A stretch of DNA of 64,000 nt from UMGS1933 sp051891435 (GCA_051891435.1 JBJFFE010000072.1:1-64000), one strand, 5' to 3'; shown: positions 34,603-43,255, counted from the stretch's first letter. Numbers and translations are program-made. The notes: generated from the letters alone by a model not told the origin.

Positions 34603-35328
34603 TTATTCTTCCCAGTTATGGAACACTTCTATTACATCATCTAATTCGTCTAATTTTTCTAGTAATAATTCCATTCTTCTTACTCCGTTTTCGTCTAATG
34701 TAACATATGTACTTGGAACCATTTGGATTTCTGCTTCTACAAAAGTTAAGCCATTATTTTCTAATGCCTCTCTTAATGCAGAAAATTCTGCTGGTGCACA
34801 TGTTATTTCATAAATTTCTTCGTCAGTTTCCATATTATCGGCACCATTATCTAAAGCAAGCATCATTAAATCATCTTCGCTTAAGTTTGTTGCTGCTTTT
34901 TCTATAACAATAACACCTTTTCTTTCAAACATATAAGATACACAACCTGCTGTTCCTAAGTTTCCACCAAATTTATCGAATACATGTCTTACATCTGCTG
35001 CTGTTCTATTTTTATTATCTGTTGATGCGTTTACAATTATAGCAACACCATTTGGTCCATATCCTTCATATGTAATTTCCTCGTAATTCTCACTATTATT
35101 TGCACCTGCTGCTCTTTTTATTGCACCATTAATTGTATCATTTGGCATGTTATTTGCTTTACATTTTGCAATAACATCTCTTAATTTCGCATTTCCCGCT
35201 GGATCTGGTCCACCTTGTTTTACAGCCATTAATAATTCTCTACCTAATTTTGTAAATATTTTTCCTCTTGCTGCATCTGCTTTTCCTTTTTTTGCTTGAA
35301 TATTATGCCATTTGCTATGTCCTGACAT
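34603..35328 (-). CDS. yebC: YebC/PmpR-family protein
   Basis: A 241-residue protein of the YebC family. It opens with MSGHSKWHNIQAKKGKADAA, followed by RELLMAVKQGGPDPAGNAKL, the family's most conserved parts. Members have been described as DNA-binding regulators and, more recently, as ribosome-associated factors helping translation of difficult sequences. ATG 35328 is chosen because AAAGGAGG lies 9 nt upstream. A TATAAT near 35370 is the likely -10 box. Confidence 0.93.
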   Translation of the reverse strand: MSGHSKWHNIQAKKGKADAARGKIFTKLGRELLMAVKQGGPDPAGNAKLRDVIAKCKANNMPNDTINGAIKRAAGANNSENYEEITYEGYGPNGVAIIVNASTDNKNRTAADVRHVFDKFGGNLGTAGCVSYMFERKGVIVIEKAATNLSEDDLMMLALDNGADNMETDEEIYEITCAPAEFSALREALENNGLTFVEAEIQMVPSTYVTLDENGVRRMELLLEKLDELDDVIEVFHNWEE

Positions 35329-35450
35329 GGTTAATTCCTCCTTTTTGATTTTCCTTATCAACTTTTTCTATTATAGCACATATAAAAAACTTTTGGTAGA
35401 GTTTTATAAATATTTTTTATATTTTCCTTTCCTTTTTTTATTACTATATT

Positions 35451-35519
35451 TTAGTGATTTTTCTTATATATAACAATTACTGCTACAACTATGATTGCTC
35501 CTACTACTAATTTTACCAT
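35451..35519 (-). CDS. Membrane micropeptide 1 (22 residues)
   Basis: A frame of 22 codons beginning MVKLVVGAIIVVAVIVIY and ending in a basic tail (KKNH). It is one hydrophobic helix. AAAGGAGG is placed 9 nt before the ATG, a perfect ribosome-binding site. A paralogous peptide with the same signal and spacing lies just upstream. A chance reading frame would not be expected to have both features twice. Function unknown; candidates are a small regulatory subunit, a leader or a type I toxin. Confidence 0.75.
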   Translation of the reverse strand: MVKLVVGAIIVVAVIVIYKKNH

Positions 35520-35558
35520 ATTGAATTACCTCCTTTCATATATCATGTTACGTATTAT

Positions 35559-35636
35559 TTATTTGTTTTTCATATAAATAACAACACATATAACAGCAAC
35601 AACTATAATTACACTTATTCCAAATAATTTACCCAT
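35559..35636 (-). CDS. Membrane micropeptide 2 (25 residues)
   Basis: A frame of 25 codons beginning MGKLFGISVIIVVAVICVV and ending IYMKNK. It shares KL, IIVVAVI and IY.KN with micropeptide 1. AGGAGG is again 9 nt before the ATG. It is first in the transcript that starts from the promoter at 35684, behind the 11-bp repeat array. The peptides are 39 bases apart, so they are probably co-transcribed. Confidence 0.75.
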   Translation of the reverse strand: MGKLFGISVIIVVAVICVVIYMKNK

Positions 35637-35683
35637 AATCTTTTACCTCCTATAATTTAGTCATTTGCTCTTTTGATGTTGTT

Positions 35684-35757
35684 ATTATAGCTTGGCAAAG
35701 TAAAATTAAGGTTAAATTAAAGTAAAAAAATGGTAAAGTTAAGGTAAAATTTTAATA
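35684..35757 (-). promoter_or_regulatory. 11-bp direct-repeat array upstream of the micropeptides
   Basis: TATAAT lies at 35684-35689 on the minus strand, with no good -35 box. In its place are four tandem 11-bp units, read on the plus strand as AAATTAAGGTT (35703), AAATTAAAGTA (35714), AAAAAATGGTA (35725) and AAGTTAAGGTA (35736), with a weaker fifth at 35747. An 11-bp direct period over the -35 region is typical of OmpR/PhoB-family response-regulator activation. No two-component OmpR-type gene lies in this window. Confidence 0.7.
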
Positions 35758-35760
35758 TTA

Positions 35761-35797
35761 AAAAAATCATTCTATAAAATATATAGAATGATTTTTT
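35761..35797 (-). terminator. Terminator of the ZIP gene
   Basis: AAAAAATCATTCTATA pairs perfectly with TATAGAATGATTTTTT. It separates the ZIP gene from the micropeptide unit and has T-runs on both strands. Confidence 0.88.
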
Positions 35798-35815
35798 ATT
35801 GTTATTTAAAGCAAT

Positions 35816-36592
35816 TTATCCCAAAGTTACGTCTAATATCATCATAATAACAAAGCCAATGGCAACTCCTATTGTTCCAATATTTGAGTGTTCTCCTACT
35901 TGTGATTCTGGTATCAATTCTTCCACTACAACGTATATCATTGCCCCCGCTGCAAACGATAACAGGTATGGAAGAATTGGAACCACTGCCTCTGTAAGTA
36001 ATATTGTAATTATTGCAGCAATTGGTTCAACTATTCCAGATATAGCGCCATATAAGAAAGCCCTGGGCTTTGATACTCCTTCATTTTTTAGTGGCATTGA
36101 TATAATTGCCCCTTCTGGGAAGTTTTGAATTGCAATACCGATTGCTAAAGCCAACGCTCCTGCCATTGTAATTCCTGTATTCCCTAAAATAGCACCTGCG
36201 AAAGTCACTCCAACTGCCATTCCTTCTGGTATATTATGAAGTGTTACAGCAAATACCATCATTGTTGTTTTCTTTAATTTTGATTTAATTCCATCTGGTT
36301 TGTCACTTTCTAAGTGCATATGAGGTATTACACTATCTAATATAAGTAAAAATGTTATTCCAAGTAGAAAACCAAGGGCAGCAGGAAGCCACCCTATTTT
36401 TCCCTGCCCTTCTGCCATTTCAATTGATGGTATAAGAAGAGACCATATAGATGCTGCTATCATTACACCTGATGCAAATCCTAAAAGTATTTTTTCTACT
36501 TTTTTATCCATTTCTTTTTTCATTAGAAATACCATTCCAGCCCCCAACACTGTTCCTATAAATGGTATTAATAATCCAATAAAAATTTTCAT
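35816..36592 (-). CDS. ZIP-family divalent metal transporter
   Basis: A 258-residue membrane protein with eight predicted helices. Helices 4 and 5 carry the metal-binding motifs HNIPEGMAVG (near residue 118) and AIQNFPEGAIIS (near 155), as in ZupT/ZIP proteins that import zinc or other divalent metals. The loop after helix 3 holds DSVIPHMHLESDKPDG, a His/Asp-rich segment. Monocistronic, with a strong terminator. Confidence 0.9.
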   Translation of the reverse strand: MKIFIGLLIPFIGTVLGAGMVFLMKKEMDKKVEKILLGFASGVMIAASIWSLLIPSIEMAEGQGKIGWLPAALGFLLGITFLLILDSVIPHMHLESDKPDGIKSKLKKTTMMVFAVTLHNIPEGMAVGVTFAGAILGNTGITMAGALALAIGIAIQNFPEGAIISMPLKNEGVSKPRAFLYGAISGIVEPIAAIITILLTEAVVPILPYLLSFAAGAMIYVVVEELIPESQVGEHSNIGTIGVAIGFVIMMILDVTLG

Positions 36593-36615
36593 ATCAAATC
36601 ACTTTCTTTTTATTA

Positions 36616-38040
36616 TTATATGTGTTTTATGTTTGTATATTTAGAAATATCATTATTTGTAGTAACTATATCATAATTACTTAAACTATGTATATCATAA
36701 TTTCCTGTTATTCTTGCAAATGTTTTAAGTTCATCATTTACTACATTAAAATAATTTTCTAATCTTTTGCTACTTTCTTCTATATGAAATCTTTTTCTCA
36801 ATTCAGGATCTTGTGTTCCAATTCCAACTGGACATTTTCCTGAATTACAAGACCTATATTGTTGACACCCTATTGCAATCATAGCAGCAGTTGCAATTGC
36901 AACTGCATCAGCTCCCATAGCAATTGCTTTTGCAAAATCTCCAGATGTTCTAAGTCCTCCTGTAATAATTAATGAAATATCTTCATTGTGCTCATCTAAA
37001 TATTTTCTAGCTCTATATAATGCGTAGATTGTTGGTACTGTAGTAGTATCTTTTATAATTTTAGGGCTTGCTCCTGTTGCTCCGCCTCTACCATCTATTG
37101 TAATAAAATCAGGTTTTGCATAACATGCAAAGTCTAAATCTTCTTCTATATGTCCTGCTGCAATTTTTATACCAATTGGTCTTCCTTCTGATTTTGTTCT
37201 TAATTCTGAAACTAAGTATTTTAAATCTTCTCTGGTTTTAATTTCTTCAAATTTAGATGGACTAATTACATCTTCATGTACATTTTTACCTCTTATTTTT
37301 GCAATTTCTTCTGTTACTTTTTCTCCTGGAAGGTGTCCCCCCATTCCTGGTTTTGTTCCTTGACCAATTTTTATTTCAATCGCACTTACTTTCTTTAAGT
37401 TTTTATCATTTACACTATATTTATTAGGAACATATTCAAAAATATATTGATATGAGTTTTCGAATTCTTCTGGTAGTATTCCACCTTCTCCACTACATAT
37501 AGCAGTTTTTACTCTACTTGTTCCTATTGCTAATGCTGTTTTGGCTTCTTTTGATAGAGCACCAAAAGACATGTGCGATACAAAAACAGGAGATTCTAAT
37601 ACCATAGGTTTTTTTGCATTTTTTCCTATAATTGTTCTTAAACTTACTTCTTCATCATCAAAAAGAGGCATCTTATTTAGTTGTCCTCCAAGTATTAAAA
37701 TATCATTCCAACTAACTACTGGTAATTTTGTCCCCATTGCTGATATAATACTTCTTCCCTCTATTGCCATAGTATGGATATCTGACATGTTTTTTTCTTT
37801 TTCATCAGAATCACGCTTATATTCTTTTAGGTAGCTTTTTAATTTATTCTCCTTATGTTCTCCTTGGTTTGTTTCTTCTTTTTTGTTTTCTGTATTGTTA
37901 TTTTCTTCTACTAATTTAAACATATTCTTTGGTGCAAAACACATTGGGCAGGTCCAATCATCTGGTAAATCTTCGAATTTAACTCCCTCTTTTTCCTCAT
38001 CATAAATATGCCCACATAATTGACATTTATACTTTGCCAT
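36616..38040 (-). CDS. Rubredoxin-glutamate synthase domain fusion (FMN/Fe-S, archaeal GltB type)
   Basis: A protein of about 474 residues. Residues 1-45 are a rubredoxin (YKCQLCGHIYD and WTCPMCFAPK hold the four iron-binding cysteines). After a charged linker comes a glutamate synthase FMN-binding domain (about 100-440): SHMSFGALSKEAK, GEGGI, KIGQGTKPGMGGHLPG, DGRGGATGASP, and the Fe-S cysteines in CNSGKCPVGIGTQDP. There is no glutaminase domain. The rubredoxin could deliver electrons directly. The separate GltD-like gene at 2861 is a possible reductase. ATG 38040 has AGGAGG 7 nt upstream; ATG 38046 is too close to it. Confidence 0.9.
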   Translation of the reverse strand: MAKYKCQLCGHIYDEEKEGVKFEDLPDDWTCPMCFAPKNMFKLVEENNNTENKKEETNQGEHKENKLKSYLKEYKRDSDEKEKNMSDIHTMAIEGRSIISAMGTKLPVVSWNDILILGGQLNKMPLFDDEEVSLRTIIGKNAKKPMVLESPVFVSHMSFGALSKEAKTALAIGTSRVKTAICSGEGGILPEEFENSYQYIFEYVPNKYSVNDKNLKKVSAIEIKIGQGTKPGMGGHLPGEKVTEEIAKIRGKNVHEDVISPSKFEEIKTREDLKYLVSELRTKSEGRPIGIKIAAGHIEEDLDFACYAKPDFITIDGRGGATGASPKIIKDTTTVPTIYALYRARKYLDEHNEDISLIITGGLRTSGDFAKAIAMGADAVAIATAAMIAIGCQQYRSCNSGKCPVGIGTQDPELRKRFHIEESSKRLENYFNVVNDELKTFARITGNYDIHSLSNYDIVTTNNDISKYTNIKHI

Positions 38041-38055
38041 ATTCATTCCTCCTTA

Positions 38056-38187
38056 TTATTTATTATTTTTTTCATTGTCATATTCTTTTAATGCATTCTT
38101 TACTGCCATTTTTATAACAAAATATGCAACAATTGAAATTACAGCTATCACAATTGCATACATAAATAAAGTTGCTATTGCTACCAT
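38056..38187 (-). CDS. Small membrane protein (43 residues)
   Basis: A 43-codon frame beginning MVAIATLFMYAIVIAVIS, with one transmembrane helix and a charged tail (KNALKEYDNEKNNK). GAGGG is 7 nt before the ATG. It ends 15 bases before the rubredoxin-glutamate synthase gene and is likely co-transcribed with it. I do not recognise the family. Confidence 0.7.
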   Translation of the reverse strand: MVAIATLFMYAIVIAVISIVAYFVIKMAVKNALKEYDNEKNNK

Positions 38188-38243
38188 ATTTTATCCCTCA
38201 CTTTCATTAATTAAGCTTATAATATTTTCTACATCTTTGTAAT

Positions 38244-38501
38244 TTAATTGACTTTCCACCTTTTTAAAGTCGGAAATAATTTCTTACAATGTTCTTTCAT
38301 TTCTTCATTAGTCATGCCTGCTTGTGAACCAAATTGAGAACACATTTCTATATATTCTTCAATTGTAACTTTATCTATAAATTCCCCATCTTTATAACAA
38401 TATATGCAATAATCCTCATTTCTACTTCCGTCTTTATTTGTTCCTAATTGTTCATTTGAAGTTATAGGCATTCCACAACTTTGACATATTTTGTTTTCCA
38501 T
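38244..38501 (-). CDS. Putative zinc-ribbon protein
   Basis: An 85-residue protein of the zinc_ribbon_2-like family. ICQSCGMPI and YCIYCYKDGEF supply CxxC...CxxC. They are followed by the family's acidic stretch (VTIEEYIEMCSQF) and a basic end (CKKLFPTLKRWK). Its function is unknown in all relatives I know of. It directly follows the DUF4097-like gene (1-base gap), so it is the last gene of the TetR-controlled group. Confidence 0.85.
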   Translation of the reverse strand: MENKICQSCGMPITSNEQLGTNKDGSRNEDYCIYCYKDGEFIDKVTIEEYIEMCSQFGSQAGMTNEEMKEHCKKLFPTLKRWKVN

Positions 38502-38502
38502 T

Positions 38503-39339
38503 TTATATTTCCTCCTTAAATTCTATTTTTATTTCTCCAATTCCACCATCTATATCTATATAATTTTTTCCTGTTCCATATACTCTATCCATTTCAAGCT
38601 TTTGTCCATCAAGTGTAACCGTTCCAATCCCTTTACTTACATTAATAGTATAATTTTCAGCACTATCTAGTAAATCTATATTAATAGCCCCAACTCCAGA
38701 ATCTATTTCATTTTTCCCTGTTAATATACCATTAAAAACAAATTCTCCCATTCCAAGATTTGCTTTTAAATTGTTTATTTCACAAGATTTTAATTCTGCT
38801 TTACCTACTCCGCCATCAATCTTTGCTTCTTTTGTTACTATTAAATTTTCTATATACACATCTCCAGCACCTAATTCAAGATATAAATTTTGTGTATTTA
38901 AATTTTCTATATTTATTTTTCCAGCTCCTGTTTCTATTTTCGTTTCATCTATGGCTATCATATCTTCTGGAATATAAATTATTAAATTACTTTCCTTGTT
39001 ATTATTGTTTAACCAGTTTCGATTTTCCTCTTTTATTTTTACACTACCATTATCATTTGTAAAAGTTATTTTTGAATTATTAGTTTCAACTGTAAAATTA
39101 TCTCCTGCTTTTATGTCTAAATTTGTACACGCTAAATCTATTTTTAATGTTGATACTTCTTTTACTTCACTTGATATTATTTTTAAATCTTCTGTTATAA
39201 TATTCTTATTTGTATTAATTAGACCAAATGCACTTAGCAAGGCATATCCACCACTTAATATCGCGGATATTATTGTAACAATTAAAAATATGGCAAAAGC
39301 CAAAGCAAAGTATTTTATTATTTTTTGTGCTGTTGTCAT
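38503..39339 (-). CDS. DUF4097-type beta-helix surface/membrane protein
   Basis: A 278-residue protein with one N-terminal transmembrane helix (about 12-35). It is followed by repeats of the type LKIDLACTNLDIKAGDN and KIETGAGKINIEN, repeating GAG/GVG turns about every 20 residues. This is the DUF4097 beta-solenoid pattern seen in LiaG-like proteins of envelope-stress operons. It overlaps the upstream LiaF-like gene by 4 bases. Probably acts at the cell envelope; ligand unknown. Confidence 0.82.
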   Translation of the reverse strand: MTTAQKIIKYFALAFAIFLIVTIISAILSGGYALLSAFGLINTNKNIITEDLKIISSEVKEVSTLKIDLACTNLDIKAGDNFTVETNNSKITFTNDNGSVKIKEENRNWLNNNNKESNLIIYIPEDMIAIDETKIETGAGKINIENLNTQNLYLELGAGDVYIENLIVTKEAKIDGGVGKAELKSCEINNLKANLGMGEFVFNGILTGKNEIDSGVGAINIDLLDSAENYTINVSKGIGTVTLDGQKLEMDRVYGTGKNYIDIDGGIGEIKIEFKEEI

Positions 39340-40019
39340 TTTATTTCAACACCTCCAAATACCGCTATTCCATTTATATAAACTGTATGACTCTTTTCAT
39401 CTTCTTTTGTATTTGCTTTATTTTCAACTCCTCCAAATATTGATGTTGATTTTGTTTTTATTTTGACATTTGATGGTACATATATTTCAATTCCTCCAAA
39501 TGTGCTACTTGCATTAATTACTACATCTGAATCTATAATAGCTTTTCTTAAATCACATTTAACTCCACCAAATACAGCTGTTAAATCTGCTCCTGTAAAT
39601 TTCTCTCCATCAAAATTTACATTTTGACCTGAAAATGTTGCACAGTACGAATTTTCTCCATTTCTCTTTTCATTTAATTTTTTAATTTCACTACTTACTT
39701 TTCCACCTAAAGTATCTTTAAAAATAATTGACAATCCAATTATTACTAAAATTGTAGGGAATGCTAATTTCCATATTAAATCAAAATCTAAAACATTTTG
39801 GCAACCCAAAAGTAATGCTACTCCAATTAATAGTCCTATTAAATTTCCTGTTTTTTCATTTTCTTTAAATAATCCTATAAAACATGGTATGATAATGAAT
39901 AATGTCCACCATCCATCAAAAAATATATTGATACTTGTTATGCCAAGGGCATTTCCTCCTATTATTAATCCAAGAATAATTAAAACTATTCCCCATAATA
40001 CATTTCCAAATTTTTTCAT
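39336..40019 (-). CDS. LiaF-like membrane protein
   Basis: A 227-residue protein with about four N-terminal transmembrane segments (GNVLWGIVLIILGLIIGGNA first) and a C-terminal beta-rich domain with FSGQNVNFDGEKFTGADLTAVFGG and repeated FGG turns, as in LiaF/YvqF. LiaF restrains the LiaRS cell-envelope stress system in Bacillus. No kinase-regulator pair is adjacent; instead a TetR gene overlaps its start. The three genes form one tight transcription unit. Confidence 0.82.
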   Translation of the reverse strand: MKKFGNVLWGIVLIILGLIIGGNALGITSINIFFDGWWTLFIIIPCFIGLFKENEKTGNLIGLLIGVALLLGCQNVLDFDLIWKLAFPTILVIIGLSIIFKDTLGGKVSSEIKKLNEKRNGENSYCATFSGQNVNFDGEKFTGADLTAVFGGVKCDLRKAIIDSDVVINASSTFGGIEIYVPSNVKIKTKSTSIFGGVENKANTKEDEKSHTVYINGIAVFGGVEIK

Positions 40020-40624
40020 TATTTATTTTCCCCCTTTTTATTTAATACCCATTTATTGTTTGGATCTTCTTCTAATAACATTAATGCTTGAAATTCATAA
40101 GATAGTAAGTCTTGTATTTGGTTATCTGTTAATTTAATAGTACCATTTGCTACTAATGTAGCAATACCATGGCAGAAAATCCACATTTTTGTATGAAAAT
40201 CCTTTATGTCCTCTTCTTTTAAATTTGCGCTTATCTTTATCAATTTCTCAATTTCTTTATAATCTTTTCCATTTTTTGCAACAAATGCATCAGGTGTTAA
40301 ACCTGTATCAGACATAAATAAAGTCTGAAATAATTTTTTCTCTTTTTGGGCAAATTTTATATAATTTATTCCAACTTGTTTATATTTTGGTATTCCTTCT
40401 AGCATATTATCTAATAAAAATTTGTAAAAATATTGTTCTATTTTCGTATATAGCTCTTTTTGCATTTCTTCTACATTTTCAAATTGATAATATATTGGTC
40501 TGATTGAACATTTTAACTTGTTTGCTAATTCTCTATTACTTAATTTTTCCATACCATCTTGTCTTACAATTTCAAATGCAGCATCTAATATCATATCTTT
40601 TGAAATTTTAATTTTTGTTGGCAT
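40019..40624 (-). CDS. TetR-family regulator of the envelope trio
   Basis: A 201-residue regulator. The N-terminal helix-turn-helix region is seen in KDMILDAAFEIVRQDGMEKL and RELANKLKCSIRPIYYQFEN. The C-terminal part (LFQTLFMSD, HTKMWIFCHGIATLVANGTI) resembles the WHG-type TetR ligand domain. Its stop overlaps the start of the LiaF-like gene, so it is the first gene of the operon and likely autoregulates it. Inducer unknown. Confidence 0.88.
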   Translation of the reverse strand: MPTKIKISKDMILDAAFEIVRQDGMEKLSNRELANKLKCSIRPIYYQFENVEEMQKELYTKIEQYFYKFLLDNMLEGIPKYKQVGINYIKFAQKEKKLFQTLFMSDTGLTPDAFVAKNGKDYKEIEKLIKISANLKEEDIKDFHTKMWIFCHGIATLVANGTIKLTDNQIQDLLSYEFQALMLLEEDPNNKWVLNKKGENK

Positions 40625-40838
40625 TGCTTTCCTCCTTTCTATATCTTATGATATTGTATCACTTAATACATTATTTGTATATAGTTTTTTTTAATTTTAT
40701 AAAAATGCACTTACTTTATTCTTAAAGAACTAGTAAATGCCTGTTTTATCTTTTATTTTAATAATTTTTCAAAACTATTTTTATTTAATAAAGTAACTGT
40801 CATACTTTCTCTTTGTTTTTCTTACTTTAAATTGTAAG

Positions 40839-41423
40839 TCACATAACTCTTTTAAGTAATCCATCTTTATTGCAATATGCATATATAATTCCTTTTCCAC
40901 GATTAAAAAATCTTACTTCTGCATTTTGTTCTGGATATAATTTTACAAGCTCACACCTATCATTTGTTAAATATGCTATAAATGAAACATAATGTTCTTT
41001 TGTCATTGGATGATTTATTGAAATAAAATATTCATTTTCTAACATTTCACAATTTATTTTATGATTTTTATCTTCTAATTCTGCTTCTAAAATAGGTAAT
41101 GTTATTCTACAGCAAGAAATTAGATTCTCTCCCATTGTATGAATAATATTTCCACATATTGGACAAACAGAAAATTTAGAATTAGTCATATTGCTTGATA
41201 TATTTTTATTTGTTATACATTCTCCATTCATAAGTTCTATAATTGATACACCTAATGCTTTAGATAATGGATCTATCAAAGATATATCTGGTAATCCTTT
41301 TCCTGTTTCCCACTTACTTATTGTTTTATCACTTACTTCAATCATTTTTGCTAATTCTAATTGAGTTATTTCCTTCTTTTCTCTTAGCTCCTTTATAATT
41401 TTTCCAGTTATATAGTTATTCAT
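40839..41423 (-). CDS. XRE-type regulator fused to a desulfoferrodoxin-like domain
   Basis: A 194-residue protein. Residues 5-65 are a Cro/C1 helix-turn-helix (LRE...ITQLELAKMIEVSDKTISKW). Residues 85-194 follow desulfoferrodoxin in order. The desulforedoxin-like cysteines are Cys87, Cys90 (CPICGNI), Cys104 and Cys105. The superoxide-reductase centre has His121, His138 (HPM), His144 (KEHY) and Cys184, in CNKDG where the enzyme has CNxHG, so the last histidine ligand is Asp187. This suggests an iron- or oxygen-sensing repressor rather than an enzyme. The start has AAAGGAGG upstream. No target operon is obvious. Confidence 0.82.
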   Translation of the reverse strand: MNNYITGKIIKELREKKEITQLELAKMIEVSDKTISKWETGKGLPDISLIDPLSKALGVSIIELMNGECITNKNISSNMTNSKFSVCPICGNIIHTMGENLISCCRITLPILEAELEDKNHKINCEMLENEYFISINHPMTKEHYVSFIAYLTNDRCELVKLYPEQNAEVRFFNRGKGIIYAYCNKDGLLKRVM

Positions 41424-41518
41424 TATAAATCTACCTCCTTTAAAGATTATATCAAATATTAATAAAGATACAACCTACTTATCGTAGAGTTAAGATTTAA
41501 CACATGTAATTTTAAATT

Positions 41519-42502
41519 CTAATTTTCAATAAATTTTTGTGTTATAAATATTTTATCTAATGTATTTTGTTTCACAGCATTAATTATTATGTCTGCAAGG
41601 CTATTTAAATTTTTCTCAATATACCTTTGTAATTCTGCATTATCTAATAGTAATTCATTGCATATTTCTTTATATACTTCATTTATAATATTCTCAATTT
41701 CTGCTTTATCTTTATTCTCAAGCATTAAATATATTTCGTTTAATTCTTCTGTAGAAATCGTTAAATCATGCATATCCCTTTTTACCAATTTACAAGCAAT
41801 CGTTTCCAATAATACAATTTCAAAAATATTGATTATTAGTTCTTGATAATCGTGAGAATATCCATACAATAAATACTTAATCTTTTCTTCAGAAAATTTT
41901 TTACAAAATAGGTTTTCTAAATAAAATGAATTCAAATATTCTTTTATAAATTCTACTCCATCTAGTTTTCCTATTAAATTATTATATAAAGGATAATCGG
42001 CTGTAATCTTCATATCTTGTGCTTTGAAGTCTGGATCATATATTTTTAAAAATCCCTGAATTCCACCAATGATTGTATCATTATAAGTATCATTTTCTAT
42101 ATTAAGTTTGCTTTGCTTTACTTTGATATACATTATTCTAATTATATTTAGCATTCTATCTATTTTTTTTCTTCCTTCTTGATATGCCATTTTTAATCCT
42201 TTTTCTTTAACTATTTTTACAGCTTCATCTGGGTTTCTAAAAGTTTTTAAATATATACTTATTATGTAATTATTTGAATTTGATATTTCTTCTACAATTT
42301 CTTTTCTAATAGAAGTACTATCTACTCCATTATATTTATATACTATTTCATCTAGTAGCTGTAAAATCTGCATTTGTATATCTACTATATCATTTTCTGT
42401 GAGCATTTGTTCTTCATAAGCCACTTCTATTAAAGTTTTAAAATAATTTCGTTCATCTAAATTTTCTCTTTTTATGGTGCTAATTATATCAATTTCATTC
42501 AT
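41519..42502 (-). CDS. DUF6179-like protein
   Basis: A protein of about 327 residues, acidic and helical, with no motif I can link to a catalytic function. Content and pairing resemble DUF6179 proteins, which I recall beside DUF6323 proteins; this is memory of the families, not a search. ATG 42502 has AAGGTG 6 nt upstream; GTG 42511 lies inside that site. The start overlaps the preceding gene by 8 bases, so the two are translationally coupled. Confidence 0.6.
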   Translation of the reverse strand: MNEIDIISTIKRENLDERNYFKTLIEVAYEEQMLTENDIVDIQMQILQLLDEIVYKYNGVDSTSIRKEIVEEISNSNNYIISIYLKTFRNPDEAVKIVKEKGLKMAYQEGRKKIDRMLNIIRIMYIKVKQSKLNIENDTYNDTIIGGIQGFLKIYDPDFKAQDMKITADYPLYNNLIGKLDGVEFIKEYLNSFYLENLFCKKFSEEKIKYLLYGYSHDYQELIINIFEIVLLETIACKLVKRDMHDLTISTEELNEIYLMLENKDKAEIENIINEVYKEICNELLLDNAELQRYIEKNLNSLADIIINAVKQNTLDKIFITQKFIEN

Positions 42503-42962
42503 AATCTTCACCTTCTTCTATATAATCTATAGGCTTTCCACTTAATAAATTTTCTCTCATTCTATACATAACTGTTCCTGATAAATATTCAAGATCTCCT
42601 TGGCAAATTCCATCAAAAGATCTTTTCATAAACTCTATTAGCTCATCATCTGTAATTAAGTCCATTGTTTCATTTTTGTATTCATAAAACATCTCTATCA
42701 ATTCATATAAGGTTTCAGCATAGTTTTCTTGGTTTATATATGGTGAATCACCAAATTCTTTTATTAACTTATCTATTATTCCTTCCCTAAATTCAATTCT
42801 ACCTGTTTCTTTTAAAGTATCTTTTCTTCTTTCTAATAAATTATTTATTTGATCATCTGATAATATTAATCCATATTGGGTTGTATATTCATTACATTTC
42901 TTTATATTAGCAATTTCAATTTGTTTTCTTTTATTTACTATTTCTAAATAAGACTCTTCCAT
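42495..42962 (-). CDS. DUF6323-like protein
   Basis: A protein of about 155 residues, acidic and helical, first gene of the coupled pair. Family pattern seen: LSDDQINNLLERRKDTLKET and GRIEFREGIIDKLIKEFGDS near the N-terminal half, matching DUF6323 as I remember it. Start ATG 42962 has AGAGGTG 6 nt upstream; GTG 42971 lies in the ribosome-binding site. Function unknown. The C-terminal Glu/Asp cluster (EEGEDYE) is notable. Confidence 0.6.
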   Translation of the reverse strand: MEESYLEIVNKRKQIEIANIKKCNEYTTQYGLILSDDQINNLLERRKDTLKETGRIEFREGIIDKLIKEFGDSPYINQENYAETLYELIEMFYEYKNETMDLITDDELIEFMKRSFDGICQGDLEYLSGTVMYRMRENLLSGKPIDYIEEGEDYE

Positions 42963-43057
42963 TTTCAACACCTCTTATTTTATATAACACAATAATAGAG
43001 AAAAAAACAGTCTTGAATTTTTTGCAATTTTGTGGTATAGTAAGTATAGTAAATAGA

Positions 43058-43091
43058 AAGGGAAATACTTAGGTATAATAGTATTTCCCTT
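43058..43091. terminator. Hairpin between rsgA and the DUF6323 gene
   Basis: AAGGGAAATAC pairs perfectly with GTATTTCCCTT, followed by GTTTTTG on the + strand. The remainder of 42963-43255 shows nothing further. Confidence 0.6.
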
Positions 43092-43255
43092 GTTTTTGTA
43101 TATAATTTTATTTTATTGGATGTAATTCTATATATCCTTTTTCTCCTCCATATTATCCCTCCACACTATTTAGATTATATATGAAGCTCAATTTATAAGC
43201 TCGACTTAATTTGCTATTTATATTTTTACATTATAAGAATATCATTGGACTGCTA

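Noticed and set aside
43135..43160. A tiny frame on the minus strand after GGAGGGATAAT (ATGGAGGAG...).
   Set aside because: It ends after seven codons and has no conservation signal; most likely chance.
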